Source: Notamacropus eugenii (Eukaryota > Chordata > Mammalia > Diprotodontia > Macropodidae). From it: a stretch of 64,000 nucleotides of DNA. Made by a program: the position numbers and the translations under genes. This document shows positions 38,894 to 50,199 of the stretch, piece by piece. The notes beneath the pieces were generated by a model. The model had not been told where the DNA came from and ran no database searches. It was given only the letters and a program-made list of their open reading frames with translations. The DNA is taken from contig NC_092873.1 of NCBI RefSeq assembly GCF_028372415.1, forward strand, positions 348,277,390 to 348,341,389. The letters run 5' to 3'. Every line of letters begins with the position of its first letter. Within the stretch, counting starts at the first letter, position 1.

Positions 38894-39516
38894 GGCCAAA
38901 TCCAGTGTTCTTTCCATCACATCAGGATGCCTCTCATCAGATCAATACAGTAAAATGTCCTTGGGAGAGGAACCAAAAATTAGAGCCATTTTCATGATGG
39001 GAGGCAGCTTAGTTTGAGCATTTGGTAGAGTCTTTCAGGCCTTCTATGCGTTCCACCACTCAAATAAATCAGCTCAACGTGAAAAACAAACAAATGCCCT
39101 GCTTTCAAAAAAAGGGGGGAGAGGGGATAGACCCTGAAAACTAGAGGCCAGGCAACTGATTTTGATCGATATCAGAATTCTAGAACATATTACTAAAGGG
39201 ATGGCTAGTGAATGCCTACAAGAGGAAACAGTAATCAAAGAACTTGTATGGCTTTTTCATAAATGAGCCATGCCAGACTAATACCATTTTCCTTTCTGGT
39301 AGGGTTATAACAGTAAAGAAATGCTACAGATATAGATTGTCTATATTTTAGCAAAGCATATGATGAAGTTTCTCATGTTATTACTAGGGAAAAGATAGAG
39401 AAATGTGGGCTAGACCTCAGTACAGCTAGATAGATTCTGGAATGGCTGAATGACTAGAGTTTAAGACTATTCACTAATGTCTTGAAGTTAATTTAGCAGG
39501 TGGTGTCTAATGGAGT

Positions 39517-39767
39517 GGGGCAGCTAGGTGGCACAGGAGATAGAATGCTAGGCCTGGAATCAGGAAGACTCATCTTCCTGAGTTCAAATCTGGCCTCAGA
39601 CACTTACTAGCTGTGTGCCTTGGGATAAGTCCCTTAACTCTTTGCCTCAGTTTCCTCATCTGTAAAATGAGCTGGAGAAGGAAATGGCAAACCACTCCAG
39701 TATTTTTGACAAGAAAATCACACAAGAAGTCACAAAGAGTCAGACACAACTGAAAGGACTAAAGAAC
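39517..39767 (+). repeat. MAR1-type SINE with target-site duplication
   Basis: It runs from GGGGCAGCTAGGTGGCACAG to the 3' end GTCAGACACAACTGAAAGG. It is flanked by TCTAATGGAGT (39506-39516) and TCTAGTGGAGT (39768-39778), 10 of 11 identical. It interrupts the L3/CR1 reverse transcriptase region. Confidence 0.93.
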
Positions 39768-39939
39768 TCTAGTGGAGTACCTCAGAAATTTATGTTTGGT
39801 CCTGTACTATTTAGTATTTTTGTCCATGTGACCCAGATAAAAGAATGGTTATCAAGTTCGCAGGGAGCACAAAACTATAACACATTTGCTGGCAGGATTC
39901 AAAAAGATACAGATAGTTTTGAAGTGGAGTGGAATTTAT

Positions 39940-42900
39940 ATTTTTTAAATTTTACAGAGGGAAGCAGTTTGATTTCAGTTATACATGTGGGGTCATGCAA
40001 AATATATTTCCATATGAGTTGTATTGCAAAAGAAAACACAAAACAAAATAAAACAATAAAAATAAAGTTTTAAAAAAGTGTGCTTCAATTTTCATTCAGA
40101 GTTCCTCACTTCTTTTTCTGGAGGTAGACAACATTTTTCATCACAGATCCTTCAGAACTGTCTTAGCTCATTGTCTTTTGATTATAGTAGCTAAGTCTTT
40201 CACAGCTGATCATCCTGAATATTTCTGCTCTTGTAGACAATGCGGTCCGCATTCTGCTCACTTCACTTTGTAGAAGTACATATAAATCTTCCCTGGTTTT
40301 TCTCCAACCATCCTGCTCTTCATTTCTCTTAGCACAATAGTATTCCATTACAATCATATAGCACAGCTTATTTAGCCATTCTCCATCTGATGGGCATCTT
40401 CTCAATTTCCAGTCCTTTACCACCACAAAAAAAAAGCTGCTAAAAATATTTTTGTATTGATAGGTCCTTTTCTCTTTTTTTTAAAATCTTTGGGATACAA
40501 ATTTAATTGTGGTATTTCTGGGTCAAAGGATTGACACCCCTTTATAGCCCTTTGGGAATAATTTCAAATTCTTCTCCAGAATGCTCAGACTATTTCACAA
40601 CTCCTCCAATACATTAGTGTACCAATTTTTCCACATCCCCTCCAACATTTCCTTTTCTGCCATTTTAGCCAATCTGATAGGTGTGAAGTGGTACCTCAGG
40701 GTTATTTTAATTTGCATTTCTCTAGTCAGTAGTGATTTAGAGCATTTTTTCATGTGACTTGATAGCTTTGATTTCTTCTTCTGAATATTGCCTGTTCATA
40801 TCCTTTGACCATTTATCTACTAGGGAATGGTTCTTATTTTGACAAATTTGGCTCACTTCCCTAGATACTTGAGAAATGAGGCCTTTATCAGAGAAACTTG
40901 TGCAAAATTTTACCCAGTTTCCTGTTTTCCTTCTAATTTTGGCTGCATTTGCTTCATTTGCGTAAAAGCTTTTTAATTTCATATAATCAAAATTGTCTAT
41001 TTTACTTTCTGTAATCCCCTCTATCTCTTGTTTGGGCATAAACTCTTTCCTTATCCATAGATCTGACAGGTACATTTTTCTATCCTTCCCTAATTTACTT
41101 ATGATGTCACCCTTTATGTCTAAATCATTTATCCATTTTGACTTTATCTTGGTACATGGTGTGAGATGTTGCTCTGTATCTACTTGCTGCCAAACAGTTT
41201 CCCCAGCAACTTTTGTCAAATATTGAGTGTTTACCCCAGAAATTTGGATCTTTGAGTTTATCAAACACTAGATTACTATGGTCTCTCACTGTTTTCTACT
41301 GATTATATACCTAATCTATTGCGCTGATCCATTTCTCTTTTTCTAAGCTAGTACTAGATTGTTTTCAGGATTTCCACTTTGTAAAAGTGTTTGAAATCTG
41401 CTAGGCTGCTGGATTGCCTTCCTTAACATTTATTTTCATTAATTCCCTGAATATTCTTGACCTATTTCTCCTATTTTATCTAGCTCTATAAAATAATTCT
41501 TTGATAGCTTGATTGGTGTGACACTGAATAAGTAAATTAATTTAGGTAGAATTGTTGCTTTTATCCTACTGGCTTGGCTTCCTCGTGAGCAATTAATATT
41601 TCTCCAATTGTTTAGAAATGTCTTTATTTCTGTGAAAATGTTTTGTAGTTATGTTCATATAACCTCTTGGTTTGTCTTGGCAAATATTTTGTTTTATTTT
41701 GTCTGAAATTATTCTAAATGGAATTTCTCTTATATATCTTCCTGCTGAGTTTTGTTTCTAGCATATAGAAATGCTGATGATTTCTGTGGGTTTGCTTTGT
41801 CTGCTGCAACTTTGCTGAAGTTGTTCACTGTTTCAACTAGTTTTTTACTTGATTCTCTAGAGTTCTCTACGTATTTCATCATATCATCTGTAAAGAGTCA
41901 TAGTTATGTTTCCTCATTGCCTATTTTCCTTTCGATTTCTTTTATCATCTTACTGCAATAGTTAGCATTTCTAGTACAGTATTGAATCAGAGTGGTAATA
42001 ATGGACATCTTTGTTTCCTCTTGATCTCACTGGGAAGGTTTCATATTTCTCCCCATAACAGATAATGCTTGTTCTTGGCTTTAGATCGTTACTACTTACT
42101 ATTTTAAGAAAGGCTCCATTGATTTCTGTGCTTCCTAGTGCTTTTTAATAAGAATATGTGTTGTTTTTCAAAGACTTTTTCTGTATCTACGGATACAATC
42201 ATGTGATTTTTGTTGTACTGACATGGTCAATTACGCTCATAGTTTTCCTAATATTGAACCAGCCCTGCATTCTTTGTATAAATCCTACCTGGTATACGAT
42301 CTTTGTGATATATTGCCATAATATGTACTAACTCCTTGCTAGTATTTTATTTAAAATTTTTGAATCAAAATTTATTAAGGAAATTGGTCTATAGGTTTCT
42401 TTCTCTGTTTTTGCTCTCAAGACCATAGGTATTAAAATCACATTTGTGTCATAAAAGGAATTTGGCAGAATTCTTTCTTTACCTATTTTTTTCAAATAAT
42501 TTATATGGTATTGGGGGTAACGGTTTGTTAAACATTTGGTAGAATTCAATTGTGAATCCATCTGGTCCTAGGAATTTTTATTTGGGGAGCTAACTTGTTC
42601 AATTTCTTTATCTAAGATAGGGTATTTTAGTATTCTACTTTCTCTATTGTTAATCTGGGTAGTTTACATTTTGTAAATATTCATCCATTTCACTTTAATT
42701 GTCAGTTTTACTGGCATGTTAAAATAACCCCTAATAATTGCTTTAATTTCATCTTCATTGGTGATGCATTCATCTTTTTTATTTTTCTTAGCAGTAATTT
42801 GGTTTTCTTCTTTTTTAAAAATCAAATAAAGCAATGGTTTAGCTGTTTTATTGGTTTTCTAATAAAACCAGACCTCAGTTTTATTTATTAGTTCATTTTT

Positions 42901-43005
42901 TTAAACTTTCAATTTTATTTAATCTCACCCATTTTACTGTTTAATTGTGGATTTTTAGTCTGTTCTTTTTTTAGTTGCAAACCCATTTCAAAGTAGCATA
43001 TAATT
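39940..43005 (-). repeat. L1 LINE, 5'-truncated, decayed ORF2 and 3' end
   Basis: Read on the - strand, a piece near 42328-42561 has reverse transcriptase residues [16 protein letters not shown] and [19 protein letters not shown] piece at 40737-41264 is the ORF2 C-terminal part ([50 protein letters not shown]). The 3' end shows CATACAGTATTCCATTAC-like and TCTGGAGGTAGACAACATTT blocks on the + strand. ORF2 contains several stops and frameshifts, so no complete frame remains. The 43010-43210 stretch next to it is unassigned and may be its 5' portion. Confidence 0.88.
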
Positions 43006-43289
43006 AAACCCGGGACAGCCAGTTAAATAAAGGTAAACCATTTAAAAACCAACCATACTTACAAAACTCAAGTCAGCTGCCTTGAATTATGCATTTCATC
43101 CAATTTTATTACAAGAATTTCTTGTTAAGCCAGAAAAATGGAATATTACATGTGAGGAATGAGTTTTATATGTGTGAGTCAAACTAAGACTACAAATAGA
43201 TAGACACAGAGGTTGAATGAAATTTACAAGATGAAACTTCATAGGGAAAAATGTAGTCTTACAATTAAGTTTAAAATTTGACCTAATAA

Positions 43290-43500
43290 TAAAAGTGAGC
43301 CTTTCTATAACACAACAACCCTTGGAGGTAGAGGATTGTTATCATTATTATTTCACAGATGAGGAAACTGAGGCTGAGAAAAGTAGTGACTTGACCAAGT
43401 CACTGGCTGAGATGGGAGGTAAACTCTTCTCCCTGGTGGACTCAGGTCTAACACTCCACTCACCTGGCCATCTAGCTACTTTTACTTCAAAAGTTAAAAA
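43290..43500 (+). repeat. MIR-family SINE nested in L3/CR1
   Basis: CAACCCTTGGAGGTAGAGG, CACAGATGAGGAAACTGAGG and ACTCCACTCACCTGGCCATC occur in family order, flanked on both sides by L3/CR1 sequence. Confidence 0.7.
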
Positions 43501-43994
43501 TTGAGGTGATGTAGCTAGGTGGAAATTTGTTAGAAAAAAGATGTGGAGACTTTAGTGAACAATAAACTCAACATGAGTCTACTGCAAAATATGGCAGCCA
43601 CAAGATCTATGATGATCTGAGGCTGCATTGAGAGGCTCATCATCCAAGAAGAGGGAAGTGACAGTCTCACTATACTCTGCTCTGGCGCACCAAATCTGGA
43701 GCACTGCGGTCAGATCTGGGTACCATATTTTAGGAAGAACATTGTATAAGTTCAACATCATCCAATTTGGTTATGGAGTCATCCCTCTCTATTCTCTCTC
43801 TACTTTCACTTTCCCATACTACTTCAAAGTGGTGGCTACCTTCCTTCACCATCCAGCCCCATCTGTGGGCATTTCCTTATGATTTGGTCACCACAAACCA
43901 GGGATTCATCTTTATCCAATTCAGAATGGGCAAATCAAATTTTTTAAGCTTCTTTTTTTGCCTTCTTTCCCCTGCTCACTAGTCTAGGATTCAG

Positions 43995-44215
43995 TTTCTG
44001 ACACCAAGGTCATCATCCACTTCATCCCAGGCCATCACCAGTCATCTTGACTTTTGTCCTGCCACTGGACTTTGATGACTCTGGAAGAGATGGTGAGGCC
44101 GAAGACTTTTGCAACTCTGCCTCACTTAAACCCAGTTCACCCACAAGTCAAGACATCACCCCAGAGTGTCACTGGTCCTCGTCAAAAATGAACAAAGAAC
44201 GTCAGCAGCCGGTAC
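43995..44215 (+). repeat. Unclassified marsupial interspersed repeat
   Basis: GGCCATCACCAGTCATCTTG, CTGCCACTGGACTTTGATGA and TTTTGCAACTCTGCCTCAC, ending in GTCACTGGTCCTCGTCAAAA, form a repeat I recall from marsupial genomes but cannot name. The GAACAAAGAACGTCAGCAG end suggests an RTE-type tail. Confidence 0.4.
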
Positions 44216-44379
44216 CATTTCTGTGTCCATCAGTCCCCGGCTTACCAATTTGTATCAAATCTAGAGGCACAGGAAGTGATCACAAAAGGCACTGTCATTC
44301 ATAGAATGAATGCTGTTGAAAGGCTATACAGGTACAAGAAACTTGAAAAAAATCATAACAGCTAACTGAGAGGGTTCAA

Positions 44380-44520
44380 ATGCAGTTCTGCTAAAGTCAT
44401 CTATACGACTTTGTGCAAGCTACTTATCTCCTGGAACCTCTTTTTCCTAATCTGCAAAATGAGGGGTGTTGGACTTGATTTCTTCTAGACACCCTTCTGG
44501 GCCTGAATCCAATGAAAATT
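44380..44520 (+). repeat. MIR SINE
   Basis: CTTTGTGCAAGCTACTTATC, TCTGCAAAATGAGGGGTG and GATTTCTTCTAGACACCC occur in MIR order. Confidence 0.65.
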
Positions 44521-44569
44521 TCTGAGGAGAGTACTGACCTAATCCTAGACACACTTAAATTAGCTTGAA

Positions 44570-44860
44570 AGGAAGCTTTAAAATGCAACTCAGGTACCAT
44601 TTTCTTCCTGAAACCTTCCTTGGTTTCCCCATCTGCTAGTGCCCTCTCTCCCAGACTCCCTATATGTGTTATTTATTCATTAATTTGTTGATTAACTATA
44701 TTTATGCTGTAAATGTTTTTTACATATACTTGTTGACTTCCCCATTAAAATGTGATCTCATTGTGAGTAGGGATTGTTTTCTTTGTACTTATGTCTTGTG
44801 AGCACAGTATCTGTCTGTCACACAGTAAGTAATTAATAAATACTTGTTGATTGAGGATAA
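44570..44860 (+). repeat. L2 LINE 3' end
   Basis: CTTCCTGAAACCTTCCTTGG, GAGTAGGGATTGTTTTCTTTG and AATTAATAAATACTTGTTGA form the standard sense L2 terminus. Confidence 0.8.
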
Positions 44861-45184
44861 ATTGGAGGGGGGAGTAGTGAATGAAAGCTGGAAGACCTCT
44901 TAGAAGACTATTGTAAAGTCAAACTATACTTGGGTGTTGGACTGGGGAATAGAGAGGGAGAGTTCGGAGAGACGTCATGACCTGGGAACTGACCAAACTT
45001 GATAATTGATTGACTATTAGAAATGAGGGGAAAGAGTCAAAGATAATTTCCCTAAGGTTTCAAATTGGGAGACATGGTGAATCAGTGGAGCCTCAGGCAA
45101 AAATAGTGATTGCAGAAAGAAGAACAGATTTAGGGGAAATGATAAACTCAGTTTGATTAAGATGCTGTTGGGTCATCGAGTCAT

Positions 45185-45390
45185 TAGCGTCCCAGTTTTC
45201 CTGCATTCCCTCCAACATTTATCATTTTCCTTTTCTGTCACATTAGCCAATCTGATAAATGTGAAGTAGTACCTCCAAGCTGTTCTAGTTTGCATTTTTC
45301 TAATCAATATTGATTTAGAGCATTTTTTTCGTATATGACTATAGAGAGCTTTGATTTCTTCCTCTGAAAACTGCCCTGGTCATCCTCTGT
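45185..45390 (-). repeat. L1 fragment (ORF2 C-terminal region)
   Basis: It repeats the block order seen at 40.63-40.80 kb: CCAATCTGATAAATGTGAAG, TTTGCATTTTTCTAATCAAT and TTGATTTAGAGCATTTTTTT. Confidence 0.85.
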
Positions 45391-45391
45391 A

Positions 45392-45500
45392 TTTTATTTT
45401 ATGCATTCTAAATCATTATTCCGAGAAGGGGTCCATCAGCTTAACCAGACTACTAAAGGGGTTCATGACACAAAGAAAGGTCTAGAAGTCATTCTCTAGA
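45392..45500 (+). repeat. hAT-type non-autonomous element, 3' part
   Basis: GAGAAGGGGTCCATCAGCTT, then AAAGGGGTTCATGACACAAAG match the 3' part of the family also seen at 54.3 and 58.9 kb. It abuts the L1 fragment at 45390. Confidence 0.6.
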
Positions 45501-45529
45501 GCAGGTAGCAGGCTCTGAAGGGGGGGAGC

Positions 45530-45705
45530 GGGGAATAACACTCCTTGGATACAGCTGAACTAGATTAAAATGTGATTAGAAAGCATTTAACAAAATAAAA
45601 AATGCAATAAAACATAGATAATATTACATTTGTAAACTAAGTCAATGTGGGGCCCACAGGGATCCTAATTTATGGATTAGTGACCCCTGTTTCTATTCGT
45701 TTGAC
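45530..45705 (-). repeat. Second hAT-type MITE family copy
   Basis: AACATAGATAATATTACATT and TGTGGGGCCCACAGGGATCC, ending near GTTTGACAAC, match in reverse complement the copy at 57392-57540. Confidence 0.5.
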
Positions 45706-45934
45706 AACATTGGTTTGAGGCATCCGAGATGCCTTTTTCCTGCTTTGCCTCATTGCTGGCAAATGAGTCAGATAGAATATTTTTCAATTTCTTTTTCTTT
45801 TTCAATGAACATTTATGATCTTTCCTTACGTTCCCCACACCCCCATGGTAGGGGGTGGAGGTGGGGTGAAAAAGCCTTGTAATAAATACACTTGGTCAAA
45901 TAAAGCAAATTTCGGCATTGGCCATGTCCAAAAA

Positions 45935-46130
45935 TGTATGTTTAAGCATTTACCCTGTGCTAGGCACAAAGGGCTGAAGATATAAAGTTGAAAACGCAGT
46001 CCCCATCTTCAATGAGCTCATATTCCAAATAGGGAAAACAACATATAAAGGACTATGTACTTACAAGAAATACTTGGTGTAAATAAGAGATAAATGGGGG
46101 AGGAATATTTCTGAGGCTGGAGGGTTGCAG
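45935..46130 (-). repeat. L2 3' end, antisense
   Basis: AAGCATTTACCCTGTGCTAG, CAATGAGCTCATATTCCAAA and GGGAAAACAACATATAAAGG occur in antisense L2 order. Confidence 0.6.
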
Positions 46131-46339
46131 GAAATAAGTCAGTGAACCTTCACCAGCATCTGCCTTTCCCTTCCCTCTGCAGGAAAGGAGGGCTTAGGTG
46201 GTAGTGCCAACCAAGGCTGGCCATGAAGGTGGAGCTCCTAGAGAGGCAGGCTCCTCCTTCCTCCTTGAGCCAGCCCCTAAGGAAGTCCAAGGGATGGGGC
46301 AGCTGGGAAAGGGTTACAGCCTAGGAGGCCTTGGCCCCT

Positions 46340-46515
46340 CCCTATGCAAATAGCCACAGAGGTGCCCCACCTGGTCCCTTGCCCCTTGGCCCTGGGAGGA
46401 GACTCCAGCCTCGGGTGTTCTGTGGATCTGGGCTGAGGCCAGAGCTGGGCAACAGCAGGAAGAAGGAGAGGTGCTGGGTGCCAGCCACCTGTCAGCCCTA
46501 GTCCTGCCTGGAACT
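46340..46515 (+). promoter_or_regulatory. Candidate internal promoter and alternative first exon of ARHGAP27
   Basis: A repeat-free stretch of about 300 bp interrupts the repeat-dense intron. It contains an octamer ATGCAAAT (46344-46351), two CACCTG E-boxes and ETS-like AGGAAG, then ends in a donor-like CT|GTGAGT at 46516. Human ARHGAP27 has shorter isoforms from downstream starts, so an intronic promoter is plausible. No transcript evidence is visible, and the exon may not exist. Confidence 0.3.
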
Positions 46516-47199
46516 GTGAGTAACCTTTCCTTCCCAAGGGTCTCTCCCTGGGCAGAGCTGGGCATGGAACAGGAGACTGGGCCTCTCTCTCCTCCCTCCC
46601 TCCCTCCCTTCCTTCCTCTGCTTCCTTAACTGGCCCGGTGATCTACAGTCCAGGTGACCCCTTCTCTGCCCCTCCTGTCTTTCACGTCTCCTGCTCTCCT
46701 CTGTGCTCCCCTGTCTGCATTTGTTATCTGCATCCTCCAGGTTCCCCCACTCTTTAACCTTCCTAAACTCCTAGGCTAGCCTCGAGCCGGCAGTGATGAG
46801 AAATGAAGGCATTCTTCCCTCAGGCCAGAAGCAAAGGGAATCACCCCTGGCCTCTGATCACGTGCTTTCCTTGGAAGCAAACAGTGAGAGCTCCGGGGAT
46901 CCTGTTTGCTGACAGGGTATCCCTGCAGAGCAAAGGGTGGAATCCTAGGTGACTCTCTGACTTCTCCCCCAGGAGCCCCACCAGTTTCATTCATAACTGG
47001 GCTGTGTGTCTCCTGGGAGAGCCAGGTCCTCCCACTGACTCACCAAACCCAACCTGTGACTGACCCAGGCATTCTTGCACCATTAGTCTCAATGATCTGA
47101 GCTCTGTTAAGGTGGGACCCTTTCCCCACTTTTAAAGTGGGGGGCACCCAGCCTTCAGTTTTTATCCATATCCTAGGCCATAAGGCCACACTAGGCAGC

Positions 47200-47350
47200 A
47201 TCTAAAGCAGGAGTTCTTAATTTGGGATCCAGTAATTCGTCTTTTAAAATATTTTGATAACTGTATTTCAATATGATTTTATTTCCTTTGTAATCTTATG
47301 GTTTTTATATAATTTTGTGCATTTAAAAATGTTATTCTGTTCATGGAGCT
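47200..47350 (+). repeat. hAT-type non-autonomous element, 5' part
   Basis: GCAGGAGTTCTTAATTTGGG starts with the TTCTTAA end of the family; TTTTGATAACTGTATTTCAA and TTATTTCCTTTGTAATC follow. Confidence 0.6.
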
Positions 47351-47544
47351 GTAGGTCTAAAAAAAGGCTCAAGCCCCACCTCTTTGTCCCTTTCAATCCA
47401 CACCCAATAGAAAAGTTAAAAACAAACAACCCACACAGAAAACCCCACAGGATCTCCCCCAGTCCTTTGCTCCTGAGATTTTTTGGCCTCTCTTGAGTAA
47501 ATGTCCTTCTCCACCTCCTAACCTGAAACCTTCCACATAGTCTT

Positions 47545-47810
47545 AGTGAAAATGAGCATTTATTAAAGGCCTACAATATGTCAGACAGCGGGCTAAGCAC
47601 TCTGCAAATATTAGTATTTCATTTATCTTCACAACAACCCTGGGAGATAGGGTGTTGTTATTATATCTATTTTATGGTTGAAGAAATTCAGGCAGACAGA
47701 AGTTATGTGACTTGCCCAGGGTCACACAGCTAGGAAGTGTCTGAGGCTGGATTTGAACTTAGGTCATCCTGACCCTAGATTTAGTACTCTATCCAAATGG
47801 CTGCCTCTCT
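47545..47810 (+). repeat. MIR-family SINE, full length
   Basis: GAGCATTTATTAAAGGCCTA, TTATCTTCACAACAACCCTG, GTGACTTGCCCAGGGTCACA and GGATTTGAACTTAGGTC occur in order. Confidence 0.8.
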
Positions 47811-47869
47811 GCTTCTGGGTGCAAACTATTGAATATTAAGGAATGAAGACAGCAGTTGTTTAGTGGAAA

Positions 47870-48060
47870 TTGACTAGTAAAAAGGCATAAGCAGACCCAA
47901 GGCTTTGGAAATCTTATCTCAACTCTGTCTCTAACTAGCTGTGTTAACTTGGGCAAGTAACTTTCCCTCTCTGGGCCTCCATTTCCTCAACAGCAAATTG
48001 GCAGAGGGACGTCAAAATGATCTCTAAGGCCCTTTCTGGCTCTTATACTCTGTGAATCTA
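47870..48060 (+). repeat. MIR SINE
   Basis: AACTAGCTGTGTTAACTTGG, CCTCCATTTCCTCAACAGC and TCTCTAAGGCCCTTTCTGG occur in MIR order. Confidence 0.7.
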
Positions 48061-49309
48061 CAAAATGCCCCATCCCCAGGACACACCCCACCTCCCCCTC
48101 CCCTCCCCCCCAGCCATTTGACTTTCAACCCATTCTAGACTTGGTTTCTTTATGTGATCCAATCTTCAGAGTGACTGGGGTCAGTAGGGAGAGGAGAGGA
48201 CAACCCGTGCCCGTTTCCAGAACAGAAAGGAACCCTCAGTGCCAGTTTCTGAAAGGGAGGCGTGACGGTTAATGCTGAGGTCCTGAGGCACGGGACAGCC
48301 TGTGCTGATGTCAGGAAAGGACAGAATGGTCACAGTGCCAACATTGAAAGGATAGTCCGTAGCATTGTCTAGGGGAATGGGCTCCACAGTCCAGCAGGTG
48401 ATGTAAGTGGAGGTATCTAGGAGAAGAGGGGAGATGGTATGGGGGGAGGTGGGATGGGTAGTGGAAAGCAACTTGGGGAGATAGGATGCTTGATGTAGGT
48501 GACCCTTGTAGGTGAAGGTCACAAGTTCATGTTTAGATTTTGAGGGGGGAGATTTCCTCTCCTATACCAAGGTTTCTTGGACTTGGGGTTGACAATAGGA
48601 GAGGGGAGGAAAGACAGGAAAGAACTGTCCTTTCCCTCCCTTTCTGCTCCCACTTCCTGGGACTCCTTTCAGTGGCAGGAGGGTGGATTGTGTCAGTAGG
48701 AGTTGGGAAACATTGGCCCCTGACCCAGGGGCCTCACCATCTGTCACCTGGACTCTGGTCCAAGAATTATGCCCAGAGGGTCTAGCTCCCATACTCTAAA
48801 TACTTTCTCCTCCTTTCTTAGCTTTTTTGACCTCAAAGGCTATGCAGGCTCTTTGGATTGGAGAGGGCGTAGGAGTGGTGGATCTGGGGTTCACAGGGAG
48901 GTTACTGGACAGCAAACATCTCTCTTTTTCTCCCCCACTCCTAACTCCTCCCTCCCTAAAGGGCTTTCCTGAAACTTGTCAGTGAGGAAGAGAGCTTAGG
49001 CATCCTCACAAGGTCACTCTGGCAGTTTGGGGAAATTAGCCCAGCTTTGCAGATACTTAATTGAAAGCCCTGTAACTGAAAAACCAGAATCACCACAGAT
49101 CCCTTCCCTGGGTCACAGGCCATGGGTATGAAAGAGAGACCATTAGGTACACGCTCACACAACCTGCTTAGCATGAGGTAGCAGCAGGAGCCAAGACCTG
49201 GGCTGGAGAGTTGTTTCTGCTTCTGATTAGCTATCTTTTATCTCCTTTTATTATCCTTTTATCTCCTAGGCCTCAGTATCTTCCTTTTAAAAAAATAACA
49301 GGTTCAGGC

Positions 49310-49465
49310 CTGGCCCATCTTTAAGACTGTAAGCTTCTTTGGAAATAGGGACTGCTGCATTTCTGTCTTTGGAAATAGGGACGGCTGCATTTCTGTCTTT
49401 GTTTCCACCCAGCCTGCCTCGCCCAGTACAATGCTTGACACACAGTAGGCACTTCCATTTTTGGT
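49310..49465 (+). repeat. L2 3' end with an internal 30-bp tandem duplication
   Basis: AAGACTGTAAGCTTCTTTGG and ATGCTTGACACACAGTAGGC mark the L2 terminus. Inside, the unit TTTGGAAATAGGGACTGCTG... (30 bp) occurs twice at 49338-49397 with one difference. Confidence 0.75.
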
Positions 49466-49819
49466 GTGTTTGCTGGAGACTGGGTAACCTGGTCTGCACC
49501 TGGCTGGAAAGGCAGTGGTCACTCATTAGCCTTATCTCACTGTGGATCAGAACAGATGCTTTGACCTGAACCTTCCATTCCCCAAGCCCCACAGAGCTTG
49601 CCATTTGGGTGAGGGATTTGCCTGCTTTAGCTCAGAACATCTCCACTAGCCTCAGGCTTCCCTCTTAGCAGGGACCACAATAGTACGCTCCAATAAGTGT
49701 GTCTGTTCTCGTCAATCCAGTGCAAGGAACTCAACAAAAACATAAGTAAGTGAGAAGACTTTGCTTTTCATTTGGAATATGGTGGGAACACAGTGCTTTT
49801 CATTTGCTTTGTCTGAATC

Positions 49820-50158
49820 CAGGGGCAGCTGGGTGGTCCAGTGGATAGAGGGCCAGGTCTTCCTGGATTCAAATCCCGCCTCAGATACTTACTAGATGTG
49901 TGACCCTGGGAAAGTCACTTACACCTGTTGCTTCAATTTTGTTGTTGTTGAGTTATGTCTGACTAGTAAGTGTCTGAGACCAGATCTGAACTCACAAAGA
50001 TGTCTTCCTGACTCTAGACCTAGCACTCTGTCCACTGAGCTACCTAGCTACCTCAGTTTCCTCATCCATAAAATGAGCTGGAGAAGGAAATAGCAAATCA
50101 TTCTAGTATCTTCGCCAAGAAAACCCCAAAATGGGACTGAAAATGACTGAACAAGAAC
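49820..50158 (+). repeat. MAR1-type SINE with an opposite-strand SINE piece inside
   Basis: The forward SINE (head GGGGCAGCTGGGTGGTCCAG) is interrupted at about 49935. An antisense SINE piece with an internal deletion (TGTTGTTGAGTTATGTCTGA, TAAGTGTCTGAGACCAGATC, CCACTGAGCTACCTAGCTAC) occupies 49935-50052. The forward copy then resumes with CTCAGTTTCCTCATCCATAA. TCTGAAT occurs at both outer edges (49812 and 50161). Confidence 0.8.
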
Positions 50159-50199
50159 CATCTGAATTAAACTTCACAACAATGTTATGAGGTCAGCAG

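Larger units (their letters stand above)
39110..43750 (+). repeat. L3/CR1-clade LINE split by three later insertions
   Basis: Colinear L3/CR1 segments lie at 39110-39516, 39768-39930, 43215-43290 and 43500-43750. They read through the reverse transcriptase region (AGACCCTGAAAACTAGAGGC, ATTCTAGAACATATTACTAA, TTTAGCAAAGCATATGATGA, GTCCTGTACTATTTAGTATT) to the 3' block CATATTTTAGGAAGAAC. The gaps hold a MAR1-type SINE, an antisense L1 and a MIR-family SINE. The copy is broken throughout. Confidence 0.8.

Noticed and set aside
39517-39767. tRNA-like A/B-box sequences in SINE heads here and elsewhere
   Set aside because: They belong to tRNA-derived SINEs. No functional tRNA cloverleaf was found.
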